The notes below the pieces were generated by a model that did no database searches, had not been told where the DNA came from, and saw only the letters and a list, made by a program, of their open reading frames with translations. A program made the translations under genes and the position numbers. A stretch of DNA of 64,000 nt from Chryseobacterium shigense. Its GTDB lineage: Bacteria; Bacteroidota; Bacteroidia; Flavobacteriales; Weeksellaceae. Of the stretch, positions 54,301 through 61,920 are shown one piece after another; positions within the stretch are counted from its first letter, which is position 1, and the number at the start of each line of letters is the position of its first letter. The DNA is taken from positions 992,001 through 1,056,000 of the forward strand of contig NZ_FTNY01000001.1 in NCBI RefSeq assembly GCF_900156575.1, in the 5' to 3' direction.

Positions 54301-55432
54301 CTTCTCGCAGTTCCTGAGGGGCGAATCCAAGAATTCCTACACCCCATGTTTTTTCACCGGCCAGTTTTTTAGTTTCCATCACCAATGCTTTCGCCTGCTC
54401 ACCTTTCAGTAAAGACAAAGCAACAAAAGGCAAAGCTCCTGCGTCTGCTACCGCGTTGGCGAACAACGGAACATCACTGACACGGGTCATTGGCCCTTGT
54501 GCAATAGGATAGCGAAGCCCCAACTCTTTGGCCATCAGATTGTCCTGACTAATCACATAAAGTGCTTTTGCCTGTTTTAAATGACCATACATCGCTTCTT
54601 TGAATCCAAAAATCATTTTTTTCAGATTCTTGAAATCTTCATAAAGATCTACGGCTAACGAAATATCCTGGCCCATCGGAATATAACTGCTGGCGGGATC
54701 AAGACCCGTAAAATAGGACCTAAGCTCTTCAGCACTTACATTTTCCGGTAAAACTGGTGAGTTGGGCCTCACCAATACCCGGTGATTGGCAATAATCCTG
54801 GTTTCGGTGCCATTTAGTTTGGAAGACAGATCTTTAACCTCCTGGGGAACAGAACTCTCGGGAAACAGTGCAAGCTGACTATCCAGTACGATCCCGGTTG
54901 CTCCCAGCGCTTTTACGGCGGCTGCGGTATGGAGCCCTATTCCGCCCTGTACCCAGACAGGTATGTTTTTAATTTCTTTGATGACGCGCTGAAACAATAC
55001 AAATGTTGATTCATAGCCTACCAGGCCTCCTGCCTCATTTCCTTTTAAAATAATCCCTTCCGCTCCAGACTGTTCGGCCTGTAGGGCTTGATCCAGGCTG
55101 TTTACCTGATAAATAACAGGCAAATCCGGAGCAACATTCATTGAAACACCTGAGGGAAAGATCGCAAACCTCACTTTTTTCGGGATCTGAAGTGAGATGA
55201 AGGTGTCATCAGAGAAGCAAATACCAAATGAAGGTATCTCGGTCTGATCAAGCTGATCCAGAGCTTCCTGAGCATTTGCCAGGTCCTGTCCTAAACTTAA
55301 GATGGGAAACGCACCCGCCTGGTGCAGTTTAGACATAAGATTCACATCGGGCTTTTCAAAAGGCGTTAATCCAATAATGGTTAAGTTTTTCATTGCATTT
55401 ATGGTATTGAGATAATAACTGGGAAACTTCAT
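48392..55432 (-). CDS. Multidomain PUFA/PKS-like synthase: NMO-NMO-KS-AT-ACP-ACP-KR
   Basis: 2346 aa; Met14 (55393) sits right at the first beta strand and may be the real start. Residues 1-~640 hold two nitronate-monooxygenase/PfaD-like TIM barrels ('GNEAGGLVGYES' in the first, 'GRECGGHVGPLS' near 440 in the second). The KS spans about 657-1095 (Cys in 'DAACASS' near 842; 'EAHGTGT'; 'TQIGHTKCAAG'). The AT has 'FLFPGQGSQ' near 1200 and 'GHSYGE' near 1287. Two PfaA-type ACPs carry 'DLEADLSIDSIKR' (Ser near 1698 and 1811). The ketoreductase has 'VLVLGGGQGIT' (near 2077) and 'DYAAANSVLD'. It is the first gene of the operon and lacks a DH, which the next gene supplies. Confidence 0.9.
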   Translation of the reverse strand: MKFPSYYLNTINAMKNLTIIGLTPFEKPDVNLMSKLHQAGAFPILSLGQDLANAQEALDQLDQTEIPSFGICFSDDTFISLQIPKKVRFAIFPSGVSMNVAPDLPVIYQVNSLDQALQAEQSGAEGIILKGNEAGGLVGYESTFVLFQRVIKEIKNIPVWVQGGIGLHTAAAVKALGATGIVLDSQLALFPESSVPQEVKDLSSKLNGTETRIIANHRVLVRPNSPVLPENVSAEELRSYFTGLDPASSYIPMGQDISLAVDLYEDFKNLKKMIFGFKEAMYGHLKQAKALYVISQDNLMAKELGLRYPIAQGPMTRVSDVPLFANAVADAGALPFVALSLLKGEQAKALVMETKKLAGEKTWGVGILGFAPQELREEQTSYILEAKPPVVLIAGGRPAQAKIFEKAGITTFLHVPSPALLDIFLKEGATNFIFEGRECGGHVGPLSSMVLWEKQIERILKEEHPEKISVFFAGGIHNAFSTAFVSIMAAPLAARGVKVGVLIGTAYLYTEEAVRTGAIQEEFQVQAMQAKDTVLLETAPGHETRCLNTAFAQHFSTEKTKLLAAGMDKKEVWEKLEKLNVGRLRIAAKGVERQGDQLINIPTSEQLDLGMYMIGQVATMQNRVISIAALHQNVSIDNYQYIEQAALPEEPASAEKPLDVAIVGMECIFPGAKNLEEYWRNIILGRDSVTEVPDERWNKELYYHPDSDGPDVSHSKWGGFIPKIDFDPLAFGIPPQSLAAIEPTQLLTLLVAKRAMEDAGYGEKHINRENISVIIGAEGGNDLANSYSFRGYYKQVFGELHEEVKQAFPHTTEDSFPGILANVIAGRITNRLDLGGRNFTVDAACASSLAAIDLACQELILGKSDMVLAGGADLHNGINDYLMFSSTHALSRKGRCATFDGDADGIALGEGVAILVLKRYEDAVRDGDRIYSVIKGVGGSSDGKALGLTAPRKIGQVRALERAYSQAGISPAAVGLVEAHGTGTVVGDKTELSALTNLFSRSGAIPGQTHLGSVKTQIGHTKCAAGLAGLIKASLAVYHGVKPPTLHLQQPNAYYNAETSPFAFYAESGLWSEKNRYAGISAFGFGGTNFHTVIANHPKEDDSAVLQSWPSELFVFRGDTYEDAKIPLSQIKSLLEVNGDIPLKDMAYSLAVGSEKPIQLTIVADTAEHLMMNIELALSGIESKDTFTVNKRDGKVAFLFPGQGSQRINMARDLFVAFPAMRNLIEGYPELEKVVFPSATFDEAALKQQKETIKDTRLAQPILGIVDLALANFLKSLDIVPDMVAGHSYGELPALCFAGVFEEEKLVDLSIQRAHAILDSVEGGDPGTMIAVSATREQLQPVLDKTEGCYPVNYNAPTQCVVAGSTPAINKLMENLKQERISAKKLEVACAFHSPLLAKSKGLYDKVLKDIPFQEMQIPVWSNTTAETYPTSPSEIKERLTDHLVQPVRFVEELQAMYADGARIFIEVGPGKVLSGLTKSCLEKDQLILYVEDSNRNKLSHLLSMLAQYLGTGRSFSIEKLFDGRNARLIQIDQPELYKKNPAIWRVNGQMAHPTTGNLPANGALPILTPIPMNNFTNNPPAPVAESQPAAERMLHEYLNTMNQLIQAQRDVMLSFLGQNPQVSPAPAYAAPVHAPMNDRLVTIPTQPVHVEKPAAVAVKQAPVKDIKTLLLQVVSDKTGYPQEMLGMEMDLEADLSIDSIKRVEIIGTLRSELGALTSGNTDEDTVMEKLASIKTLSGLVSWLTELTGTPTAAPVKNGTAVTPVAEVESKSAFSLEELQNIILDIVSEKTGYPKEMLGLDLDLEADLSIDSIKRMEIIGDLKTKIGFGQDMDQADDLMEKLAAIKTLKGLASWISEMSGNTDADAEPVQNLLSRLRFDLTPTDVSTEQNTEIIKGKRFAITQDNSPQTMAIKNTLEKYGAIAELVDTERDLKDFDGLIILDLFSSTVKHSIIDHVDQIKKLDLDKAKWVYLISDIPAHIQELTDTRLLRHYKGYPGLFKSLAREFEQTSCRLISLSTPQEVDQITEIALKEILTTDKPSEVVYKHDQRHKIEIIPSPLSTSLEEAHIQLDQESVVLVLGGGQGITSELVKHMSGAYPCTYILVGRSADPRDVIADLKEVEAMKTKEEIRSYLIKTGKFTSPSEIEKETVRIFKNNQILRTIRDMEQLGNKVVYQSLDLCDEEGLSDLIKNIYDKYARLDGVIHGAGLLEDKLFRQKTSSSFERVFDTKVKPLRVLAEQLRADCQFVVLFSSIASVYGNKGQTDYAAANSVLDDYAKALNKKLKGKVISINWGPWKGAGMVSSTLETEYERRGISLIPLDQGKEIFLNEIKYGTESQVLIMSGNNW

Positions 55433-55667
55433 TAATAAATACTACACCTTTCGGCAACAATCAGCATTTATCATTTATTAGGGAATAAAAATAATAAATT
55501 TATACTACATTTTCAACCATAAATGAAATTTAATAATAAATTATTAACAATAAATTATTATGAATTTAAATACTATTAAAAAATGCAGTTTATATTTTTA
55601 TTATCAGAAATAAGACGGTACAGTCTATACGATTCAATTATAAAGATTTATAAGTGATAATTTAAAG

Positions 55668-55699
55668 CAAATATAGAAATAAAAAATATAATAAATCAA
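55668..55699 (-). promoter_or_regulatory. Candidate promoter of the lipid synthase operon
   Basis: On the minus strand a TTG (55697-55699) is followed after 21 bp by TATATTTG (55668-55675), which fits the Bacteroidota TTG-N17-23-TAnnTTTG pattern. A second TAnnTTTG (TATTTTTG) lies at 55697-55704. The leader to the first gene would be about 230 nt. Confidence 0.4.
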
Positions 55700-55924
55700 A
55701 AATAAGAGAATTATTATCTCAATATTACAAAAATATAACACGCCTATGAAAAGCGTATGGAAACTGGGAAAACTGACTTTAACCACCAGATAAAAAGATC
55801 AGATAAATCAGGATTAAAATAATTAATGATAAAAATTTATGAGATTTTTAATTAAAAAAAACAGGATCATCAACAAGCAACATCATGAAAATAAGAAGAT
55901 TAAAAAAAAACAATCATTCCCCTG

Positions 55925-55959
55925 TTAAAAAAATAAAGCCCCTACAATTTGTAAAGGCT
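55925..55959 (-). terminator. Intrinsic terminator of the 202-aa gene
   Basis: A 9-bp stem (two G-T pairs) AGCCTTTAC/GTAGGGGCT with a 5-nt loop, followed on the minus strand by TTATTTTTTT, 52 bp past the stop at 56011. Confidence 0.7.
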
Positions 55960-56010
55960 CTGGTCGGAAAAATTCATTCACAGTCAATTTTAAGGGACTG
56001 CAATTTATGA

Positions 56011-56619
56011 TCAATATAATTGTTTTATCGTCTCAAGGATTCCGGTTTCGGCGTCTATAAATAGAAAAATACTTCCCTCATCGTGGAATAGATCTCCTTT
56101 TTTGATGTCTAGCTGTCCTAAAAAATACAAAGGTTTGTCATTTCTGATGGGCCAATCCGGATTCTGTATCCATTTCGGTGGCTTTGTCTGGTATTTAAAA
56201 AGTTCTGCATACCGCTGTTTTATGTATTGCTTCCGGTCAGCTTTTGAAAGGCTTGTATCTTCCGGTACAATATATTTTTCAATAAAACCAGCTTCCGCCT
56301 CTATATATTTTGGTTGTGTACTTAGCAACAGGTCATAATCATCGGTAGGTTTTGTTGAAGTAACGAATTGAATTCCTATTTTATTTAAAAACAGCTTTAC
56401 CGTTTCGTGAGCATTTAAACGTCCTTCAGCATTCTTATAGTCTTGTCCGATTAAATACAGAAATGCCGTTGCCTCCTGTAAGTAGGTTCCGTGCCAATTA
56501 ATTGCGGAGTCTGAAAGTAATTTTTCCAATGCTGAATTTGTATAAAGCTGCTGTTCAAAATCCTGATCTGAAATTTTCCCTTCAACAAAATCTTTTAAAA
56601 CCTGTATTTCATCTGCCAT
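56011..56619 (-). CDS. Hypothetical protein (202 aa)
   Basis: A soluble protein with no signal peptide. The N-terminal two-thirds is helical. The end reads 'KPPKWIQNPDWPIRNDKPLY' followed by 'FLGQLDI', which is reminiscent of the WP...G-x-PL-x-FLGQ segment of DUF1963/YwqG and SUKH-like proteins, but I cannot assign it firmly. It is a single-gene unit with its own terminator, upstream of the lipid cluster. Confidence 0.55.
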   Translation of the reverse strand: MADEIQVLKDFVEGKISDQDFEQQLYTNSALEKLLSDSAINWHGTYLQEATAFLYLIGQDYKNAEGRLNAHETVKLFLNKIGIQFVTSTKPTDDYDLLLSTQPKYIEAEAGFIEKYIVPEDTSLSKADRKQYIKQRYAELFKYQTKPPKWIQNPDWPIRNDKPLYFLGQLDIKKGDLFHDEGSIFLFIDAETGILETIKQLY

Positions 56620-56756
56620 TTGCTACTATGCTTTTGAGGAGTATATCCGTTAAAGACCAAATTTATACATTCTGCTGATTTAATCTCTATATAAGGTGTC
56701 GCTTTTACAAAATTTTACAGATCAGGCAGCAGTTTATTTGATCTATGGTATAAGAA

Positions 56757-59129
56757 TTAATCTCTGTTACCACTTTTGGCTTGTCTCACACTCTGGTTGT
56801 CTTTCTGATTAAATCTATAGACTAAAGTCAGACGATATCGGGCGGCGTTAGGAATGCTGGTTTGGCTGATTTCGTAGTCGGATCCTATGGTTCTGCTGTT
56901 TGATTTTCTCAAACCACCCAGGTTGCTCACGTCAAACATAAGTGTTGCTTTGTCTTTTAAGAAGGTTTTGCTCAAACCAAAATCAATACTGTGCAGGGCA
57001 TCGGTACGGGTTTGGGTAGTGGCATTGGCCCCTCTGAAATTATAAAGAGTCTGGAACGCGAGTTTATTCTTCAGTTTAATCTGGGTACTGATACGGGCGG
57101 TCCATGTATTCCCTGAATAATCAAAGCTTTGGTTCTGGTAACTTCCCCGTTCAGCATAGTGAAACAGATTGAGTTCTGTATTGACCTGTAACCATTTTAC
57201 TGGATTATAGAGCAGGGAAAGTTCAAAACCGTGGCGCGTTTCTTTATTGATATTAACGGGCATGGTAATAAACAAACCATCATCGTTCCGAAAAGTATAA
57301 TCTTCCATCACTCCGATATTTCGCTGGTAATAGAAGGATGGATTGAACGTAAGATTTTTCCAGTTTTTGAGAAAAGCCAGCTCAAATACATTCGCGTAAG
57401 AGGGATTAAGATCCGGATTGCCTATATAACGACTGCTGAGATCAGTCAGTTCATTAAACGGATAAATCATTCCCAGTCTTGGCCTGTTGATCCTTTTGCT
57501 GTAGCTCCCCTGCAAAGTAGTTCGTTCATTGAAACGGTAACTGATATTGAGGGTTGGAAACAGTTTATTATATTCTTTGTTGTTGGTGTAACTCCCCTCT
57601 CTGTCTTCGATCCCGATACGGGTAATCTCACCTCGCAATCCAGCCTGATAACTTAAAGCTCCCGTCTTTCCGGAAAACTGTACATAAGTGCTCCCGATGA
57701 GTTCTTTATATAACAGATGATTATCAATCTGATCAATGATCTCCCAACCCGCAGCATTCTGTTGCTCCGCGATAAAATCACTATTGACTCTTCTATCCTC
57801 TATTTTCAGACCGAATTCTAAGGTGGAAGTACTGTCTAATGGCTGCACCATATCTGTCTTGATCATAAAATCTTTACTCTTCCCCATCGAACTTGTCCTG
57901 ATCATCGGTAAGGTACCGGCCATTGGGAACACTTTGCTGGTGGATAAGTTCCAGTCTTTGTCACTGTCCCAGAAATCGTACTGCATATCTACGGTCAGCT
58001 TCTTTCCTGCTTTATTAAAACTCTTGGTATAATTAAATTCGAGTTGGTTATAACTTCTTTTTTCCCACGATTCGCCCGTACGGCTTAGGCTGCTGTCGAT
58101 AGCACTGTTTTTATTTGAATATAAATAGTTCAGCTCCGTCTTGTCATGGTCATGGGTTGAGTTTCGCATGAAAGCTGCGGTAACGGTATTATGGTCATTG
58201 ATTTTAAAGTCAGCACCGAAATAGAGTAATTTGGCGTCATCATGTCTGTTTTCATCCTGCCTCTGATCCAGATTAACAGGTGTTCCTGAAAGTCCGGTTG
58301 ATTGTTTCATCGTGTAAAGTCCAACATAATCTGATAAACGAATACCGTAAGTCGCAAATAAGTTAAGTCTATCGGATTTATAATTTAAGCTGGGACTGAT
58401 ACGGGTTTCATTAGGAATCCCTCCAACTAACCGCAACTGTCCGCTGAACCCGCCTTTCTTATTCTTTTTTAATATGATATTGATAATCCCGGCAGATCCC
58501 GCTGCATCGAATCTTGATGAAGGATTGGTGATCACTTCCACACGTTCTACCTGATCCGCAGGAACCTGTTCCAAAGCATTGCCTTGTGTAAGTCCGGTAC
58601 GGCGACCATCAATTAATACCAGTACATTGCTGTTGCCACGCAGACTGATTTCGCCATTTGGGCTCACACTAACTGAAGGAACAATAGTAAGAAGGTCTGT
58701 TACCGCTCCCGACTGTGAAAGAATATCTTTTCCCACTTCAAATACTTTTTTGTCCAGTTTTAGACTGACCGATGAACGTTGTCCGGTTATTGCCACTTCC
58801 TGTAATAATTTTGTATCAGGTTCTAAAATAATGGTTCCTACATTGACTTTTTCAGTAAGTGCCAGCTGGACGGGATTACTGATCGTTTGAAAACCCGTAA
58901 GGCTATAACTGATCATATAATTTCCTGTCGGAATATTTTCCAGACGGAATATTCCTTTAGCATCAGAAATACCTGCTGCGATGGGTTTGTCCGAACTTTC
59001 CTTTACTGTTATTGTTACGTAAGCTGCAGGTGTCCCCGATTTTTCATGAATGATGCCGGTTACCTGGCCATTCTGCGCCCATAAACACGGCGCAGACAGG
59101 ATGATAATGAAGCTGATTATTTGTTTCAT
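56757..59129 (-). CDS. TonB-dependent receptor, outer-membrane beta-barrel family
   Basis: 790 aa with a signal peptide (ends ...CLWAQ). A carboxypeptidase-regulatory-like Ig domain follows (about 20-110; 'GTPAAYVTITVKES', 'GNYMISYSLTGFQT'). The plug domain (about 115-225) includes 'SISLRGNSNVLVLIDGRRTG'-type strands and 'VEVITNPSSRFDAAGSAGII'. The remainder is a beta-barrel ending 'YRLTLVYRFNQ'. It lacks a SusD partner, so iron or peptide uptake, or signalling, are as likely as glycan uptake. It is transcribed divergently from a LytS/LytTR pair, about 110 bp away, which may control it. Confidence 0.85.
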   Translation of the reverse strand: MKQIISFIIILSAPCLWAQNGQVTGIIHEKSGTPAAYVTITVKESSDKPIAAGISDAKGIFRLENIPTGNYMISYSLTGFQTISNPVQLALTEKVNVGTIILEPDTKLLQEVAITGQRSSVSLKLDKKVFEVGKDILSQSGAVTDLLTIVPSVSVSPNGEISLRGNSNVLVLIDGRRTGLTQGNALEQVPADQVERVEVITNPSSRFDAAGSAGIINIILKKNKKGGFSGQLRLVGGIPNETRISPSLNYKSDRLNLFATYGIRLSDYVGLYTMKQSTGLSGTPVNLDQRQDENRHDDAKLLYFGADFKINDHNTVTAAFMRNSTHDHDKTELNYLYSNKNSAIDSSLSRTGESWEKRSYNQLEFNYTKSFNKAGKKLTVDMQYDFWDSDKDWNLSTSKVFPMAGTLPMIRTSSMGKSKDFMIKTDMVQPLDSTSTLEFGLKIEDRRVNSDFIAEQQNAAGWEIIDQIDNHLLYKELIGSTYVQFSGKTGALSYQAGLRGEITRIGIEDREGSYTNNKEYNKLFPTLNISYRFNERTTLQGSYSKRINRPRLGMIYPFNELTDLSSRYIGNPDLNPSYANVFELAFLKNWKNLTFNPSFYYQRNIGVMEDYTFRNDDGLFITMPVNINKETRHGFELSLLYNPVKWLQVNTELNLFHYAERGSYQNQSFDYSGNTWTARISTQIKLKNKLAFQTLYNFRGANATTQTRTDALHSIDFGLSKTFLKDKATLMFDVSNLGGLRKSNSRTIGSDYEISQTSIPNAARYRLTLVYRFNQKDNQSVRQAKSGNRD

Positions 59130-59239
59130 GCTGTAAATTTAAATCGCGGATCTGTCCATCCACCTCAGAAACATCTGAACAACTCCAGAGACTTTCAAAC
59201 GACCATCGGGTTTTTCAAATTAGCTTGTATATTTACATT

Positions 59240-60907
59240 ATGCATAATTTAATATTTTTATTAACGCTGCTGAACCTATTAGCCACGCCTGTTATCCGTA
59301 ACGAGGATCCCATCCCTGTCTATAAAGTTGGAGATGATATGACCTGGGCCACTAAAAATTATAATGATAAAAGCTGGACGGAAACAAGGGACAATACTTC
59401 TGACAAAATATTCTGGTCACGAACACATCTGGATCTTCGCCCGATGGAAAACAATCTCATGCCTGCCGGCCTTCAAATTGAGTCATTCGGAGCTTTTGAA
59501 GTCTACTGGGGCGGTATCCTGATTGGCAAAAATGGACAACTCCCTAAAAATGGAAAACCGGAAATACCGGGAACCGAATGCAGTTATTACAGAATTCCGG
59601 AGCATTTGATTTCTCCGGGCCTTCATACAATTGCTATGCGTACTTCTCAGTCCCTGCATCCTGAAATAGAACGAAGTATCAGATTCAGCATCAATAATTA
59701 CACCGTATTACTGACCGGGCCATTGATCACGATGGCCTATATGAATTTAATGGCGGGAGCCTTTCTGATTGCGGCAGTTTACTACCTTTTTCTTTATCTT
59801 AACAGCAAGCAAAGACAGAAAGACATCCTTATATTCGCTACTATCTGCTTTCTTTTTTTTACTTTGCTGATCATGGAATACCTGAAATTCCATGTCGTAA
59901 TTCCGTATTCTAAGTTTTTCATCCGTCTTGAAATTATCGGATGGCTAACGTTTGCCAACGCGCTATTGGTTCCATGGTACTTTATCATTCAGTTTAATTT
60001 TAAGCATGGAAAATGGTTGATGGCTCTCCTACTGCTCACCCTTCTTGTGTTGTATTGGTTCAATTACGGGCACTATGACCTGACTGCCCGGCTTTACAGT
60101 TTAGCCATGCTAATAGCCGCTTTTATTGTGGTGCTGAAAGGGATCCTTCAAAAAGAAAAAGGGGGTTTTATTGCGCTGGCCGCTCTTTTGGCAAGTGCTT
60201 TAGTCAACAGGTTTGTGGTTTATGATTTTGGCCTGTTCATCAGTTTTATGATTATCGTTTTGTCTATGCTTTATCTTCATTCCATTCGTACGAGTGTCAT
60301 CGAGGCGGAACATCAACATGCCGTTTTGCTTTCTTCCAGACTGCAATTGGAGCTGCTTAAAAAGAATATTCAACCTCATTTTTTACGAAATACTTTAACG
60401 TCTATGATGGACTGGGTGGAAGAGTCTCCAAAGGAGGGAGCCCGTTTCATTCAGGCGCTGGCCTCAGAATTTGATATTATGAACGAAATCTCTGAACAAA
60501 CCCTGATTCCTGTTCATAAAGAACTGGAGCTCTGCCGGCAGCATCTTACTGTAATGGGGTTTCGTAAAGAAATAAATTATATCTGGGAACAGAAAGGTAT
60601 CGATAGCACTCAGCTGATTCCCCCGGCAATTATTCATACGCTGCTGGAAAATGGCATTACGCACAGTGAGCCAAACTCTGGAAATACGATTCAATTTGTA
60701 GTGCATTATTCTTTATTAAAAGATGTCCATCAATATACTTTTGAGACGGTAGCAAAGAACCGGCAAATCATGACGAACCGAACCGGCGGAAACGGTTTTA
60801 AGTATATCAAGGCGCGTCTGACTGAAAGCTACAGCCACAACTGGACATTCGAATCGGGCTCTTCGGAAAACGGCTGGATATCTGTTATTCAAATTTTAAG
60901 ATCATGA
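59240..60907 (+). CDS. LytS-type sensor histidine kinase
   Basis: 555 aa from the ATG at 59240; a TTG at 59225 is less likely. The N-terminus has a signal/TM segment and an extracytoplasmic beta-domain of the 7TMR-DISM kind ('IESFGAFEVYWGGILIGKNG'). About seven TM helices follow between 155 and 355. The kinase part has the His in 'NIQPHFLRNTL' and the N-box 'PPAIIHTLLENGITHS', but the D- and G-boxes are weak ('VAKNRQIM', 'GGNGFKYIKARL'). It overlaps its response-regulator gene by 4 bp. Confidence 0.82.
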   Translation: MHNLIFLLTLLNLLATPVIRNEDPIPVYKVGDDMTWATKNYNDKSWTETRDNTSDKIFWSRTHLDLRPMENNLMPAGLQIESFGAFEVYWGGILIGKNGQLPKNGKPEIPGTECSYYRIPEHLISPGLHTIAMRTSQSLHPEIERSIRFSINNYTVLLTGPLITMAYMNLMAGAFLIAAVYYLFLYLNSKQRQKDILIFATICFLFFTLLIMEYLKFHVVIPYSKFFIRLEIIGWLTFANALLVPWYFIIQFNFKHGKWLMALLLLTLLVLYWFNYGHYDLTARLYSLAMLIAAFIVVLKGILQKEKGGFIALAALLASALVNRFVVYDFGLFISFMIIVLSMLYLHSIRTSVIEAEHQHAVLLSSRLQLELLKKNIQPHFLRNTLTSMMDWVEESPKEGARFIQALASEFDIMNEISEQTLIPVHKELELCRQHLTVMGFRKEINYIWEQKGIDSTQLIPPAIIHTLLENGITHSEPNSGNTIQFVVHYSLLKDVHQYTFETVAKNRQIMTNRTGGNGFKYIKARLTESYSHNWTFESGSSENGWISVIQILRS

Positions 60908-61602
60908 ATATACTCATTATAGAAGACGAGGCCAGAATTGCCAAACGTTTGCAACGTATGACGACAGAATTTTTCACGGATAAACCTGTTAATATTACGG
61001 TTTGTGATTCTCTGCAAACCGGACTTCGGGAAATTACCCACCAGCCTCCCGATTTGTTGCTTCTCGATCTGAATCTGAATGGCGATAATGGTTTTGAAGT
61101 GCTCGAACAAATGGTGGCCGCTTCTTTTCATACCATCATTGTTTCTGCCAATACTGATAAAGCAATTACGGCCTTCGCCTATGGAGTGCTTGATTTTGTT
61201 CCCAAGCCTTTTGATGAGGACCGACTTTTTAAGGCATTAACGAGGTTTGTAAGTCCTTCTTTGAAATCTGATGAAGGGATTAAATACCTTGCTGTAAAGA
61301 GAACCGGGCAGGTACGTCTTATTGCTATTTCTGAAGTGATCTACATTAAGGGAGCCGGGATTTATACTGAGTTGCATCTTAGCAACGGACACCTTGAGCT
61401 TCATGATAAATCGCTTGAACATCTGCAACAGTTGCTTCCTGAAAGGTTTGAACGCATTCATAAATCTTATCTGGCTAATGTTCAACAGATTGAAAAAATC
61501 ATCATCAATCCCGGTACACGATATGGAGTGCTGCTTAAAACAGGTGAGATTCTTCCGGTAGGCCGCTCAAAATATAAAGAGCTTAAAAATAAGATGGTGT
61601 AA
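60904..61602 (+). CDS. LytTR-type response regulator
   Basis: 232 aa. The receiver domain (1-~120) has acidic residues in 'IIEDEAR', phospho-acceptor Asp55 in 'LLLLDLNLNG', and Lys in 'FVPKPFDEDRL'. The LytTR DNA-binding domain (about 135-232) carries 'IYIKGAGIYTELHL' and 'ERFERIHKSYLANVQQIEKI', ending 'LPVGRSKYKELKNK'. It is the partner of the LytS-type kinase encoded just upstream, and a candidate regulator of the divergent TonB receptor. Confidence 0.88.
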   Translation: MNILIIEDEARIAKRLQRMTTEFFTDKPVNITVCDSLQTGLREITHQPPDLLLLDLNLNGDNGFEVLEQMVAASFHTIIVSANTDKAITAFAYGVLDFVPKPFDEDRLFKALTRFVSPSLKSDEGIKYLAVKRTGQVRLIAISEVIYIKGAGIYTELHLSNGHLELHDKSLEHLQQLLPERFERIHKSYLANVQQIEKIIINPGTRYGVLLKTGEILPVGRSKYKELKNKMV

Positions 61603-61920
61603 TGGCTGAGCTCTATGACTTTAATTTACACTAATTTTAATGCTTATTAAACGGTATTCTTAAGATCGTATCCTTACCGGGATCTTCGTCTTGGGTAAGT
61701 GCTCTTGTAAAATTTCCAATTTTTTTTTATTTTTTTCCGGCATTTAATTGTCTTCCAAGAACTTTTTATCAATAACATGGTATAATTCTTCAGAAAGTGA
61801 AATGGATTCAGTGAATACATGGAGATAATTAACACAATTTTAACTCCAATTATAAAGTCCGGAAGTATTTTTATCAATCGATAAAGCCGTACTTTGCAGT
61901 CTTAATAAAACAATGAAAAG
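61603..61920. other. Spacer upstream of mreB (318 bp)
   Basis: No gene is supported. A TACTTTG (61890-61896), one base short of TAnnTTTG, lies 24 bp before the mreB start and may be its -7 element. AAGATC...GATCTT near 61652 is a weak inverted repeat. Confidence 0.35.

Larger units (their letters stand above)
55433..56010. other. AT-rich upstream region of the lipid cluster (about 580 bp)
   Basis: No gene is seen. It holds near-repeats of TAATAAATTATTA (around 55530-55562), two candidate -7 elements and, at its right end, the terminator of the adjacent gene. The length and AT-content suggest regulated transcription of the synthase operon. Confidence 0.55.

Noticed and set aside
61674..61877. 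Minus-strand 67-aa frame upstream of mreB
   Set aside because: Random-looking composition in an AT-rich promoter region; no start context or family.
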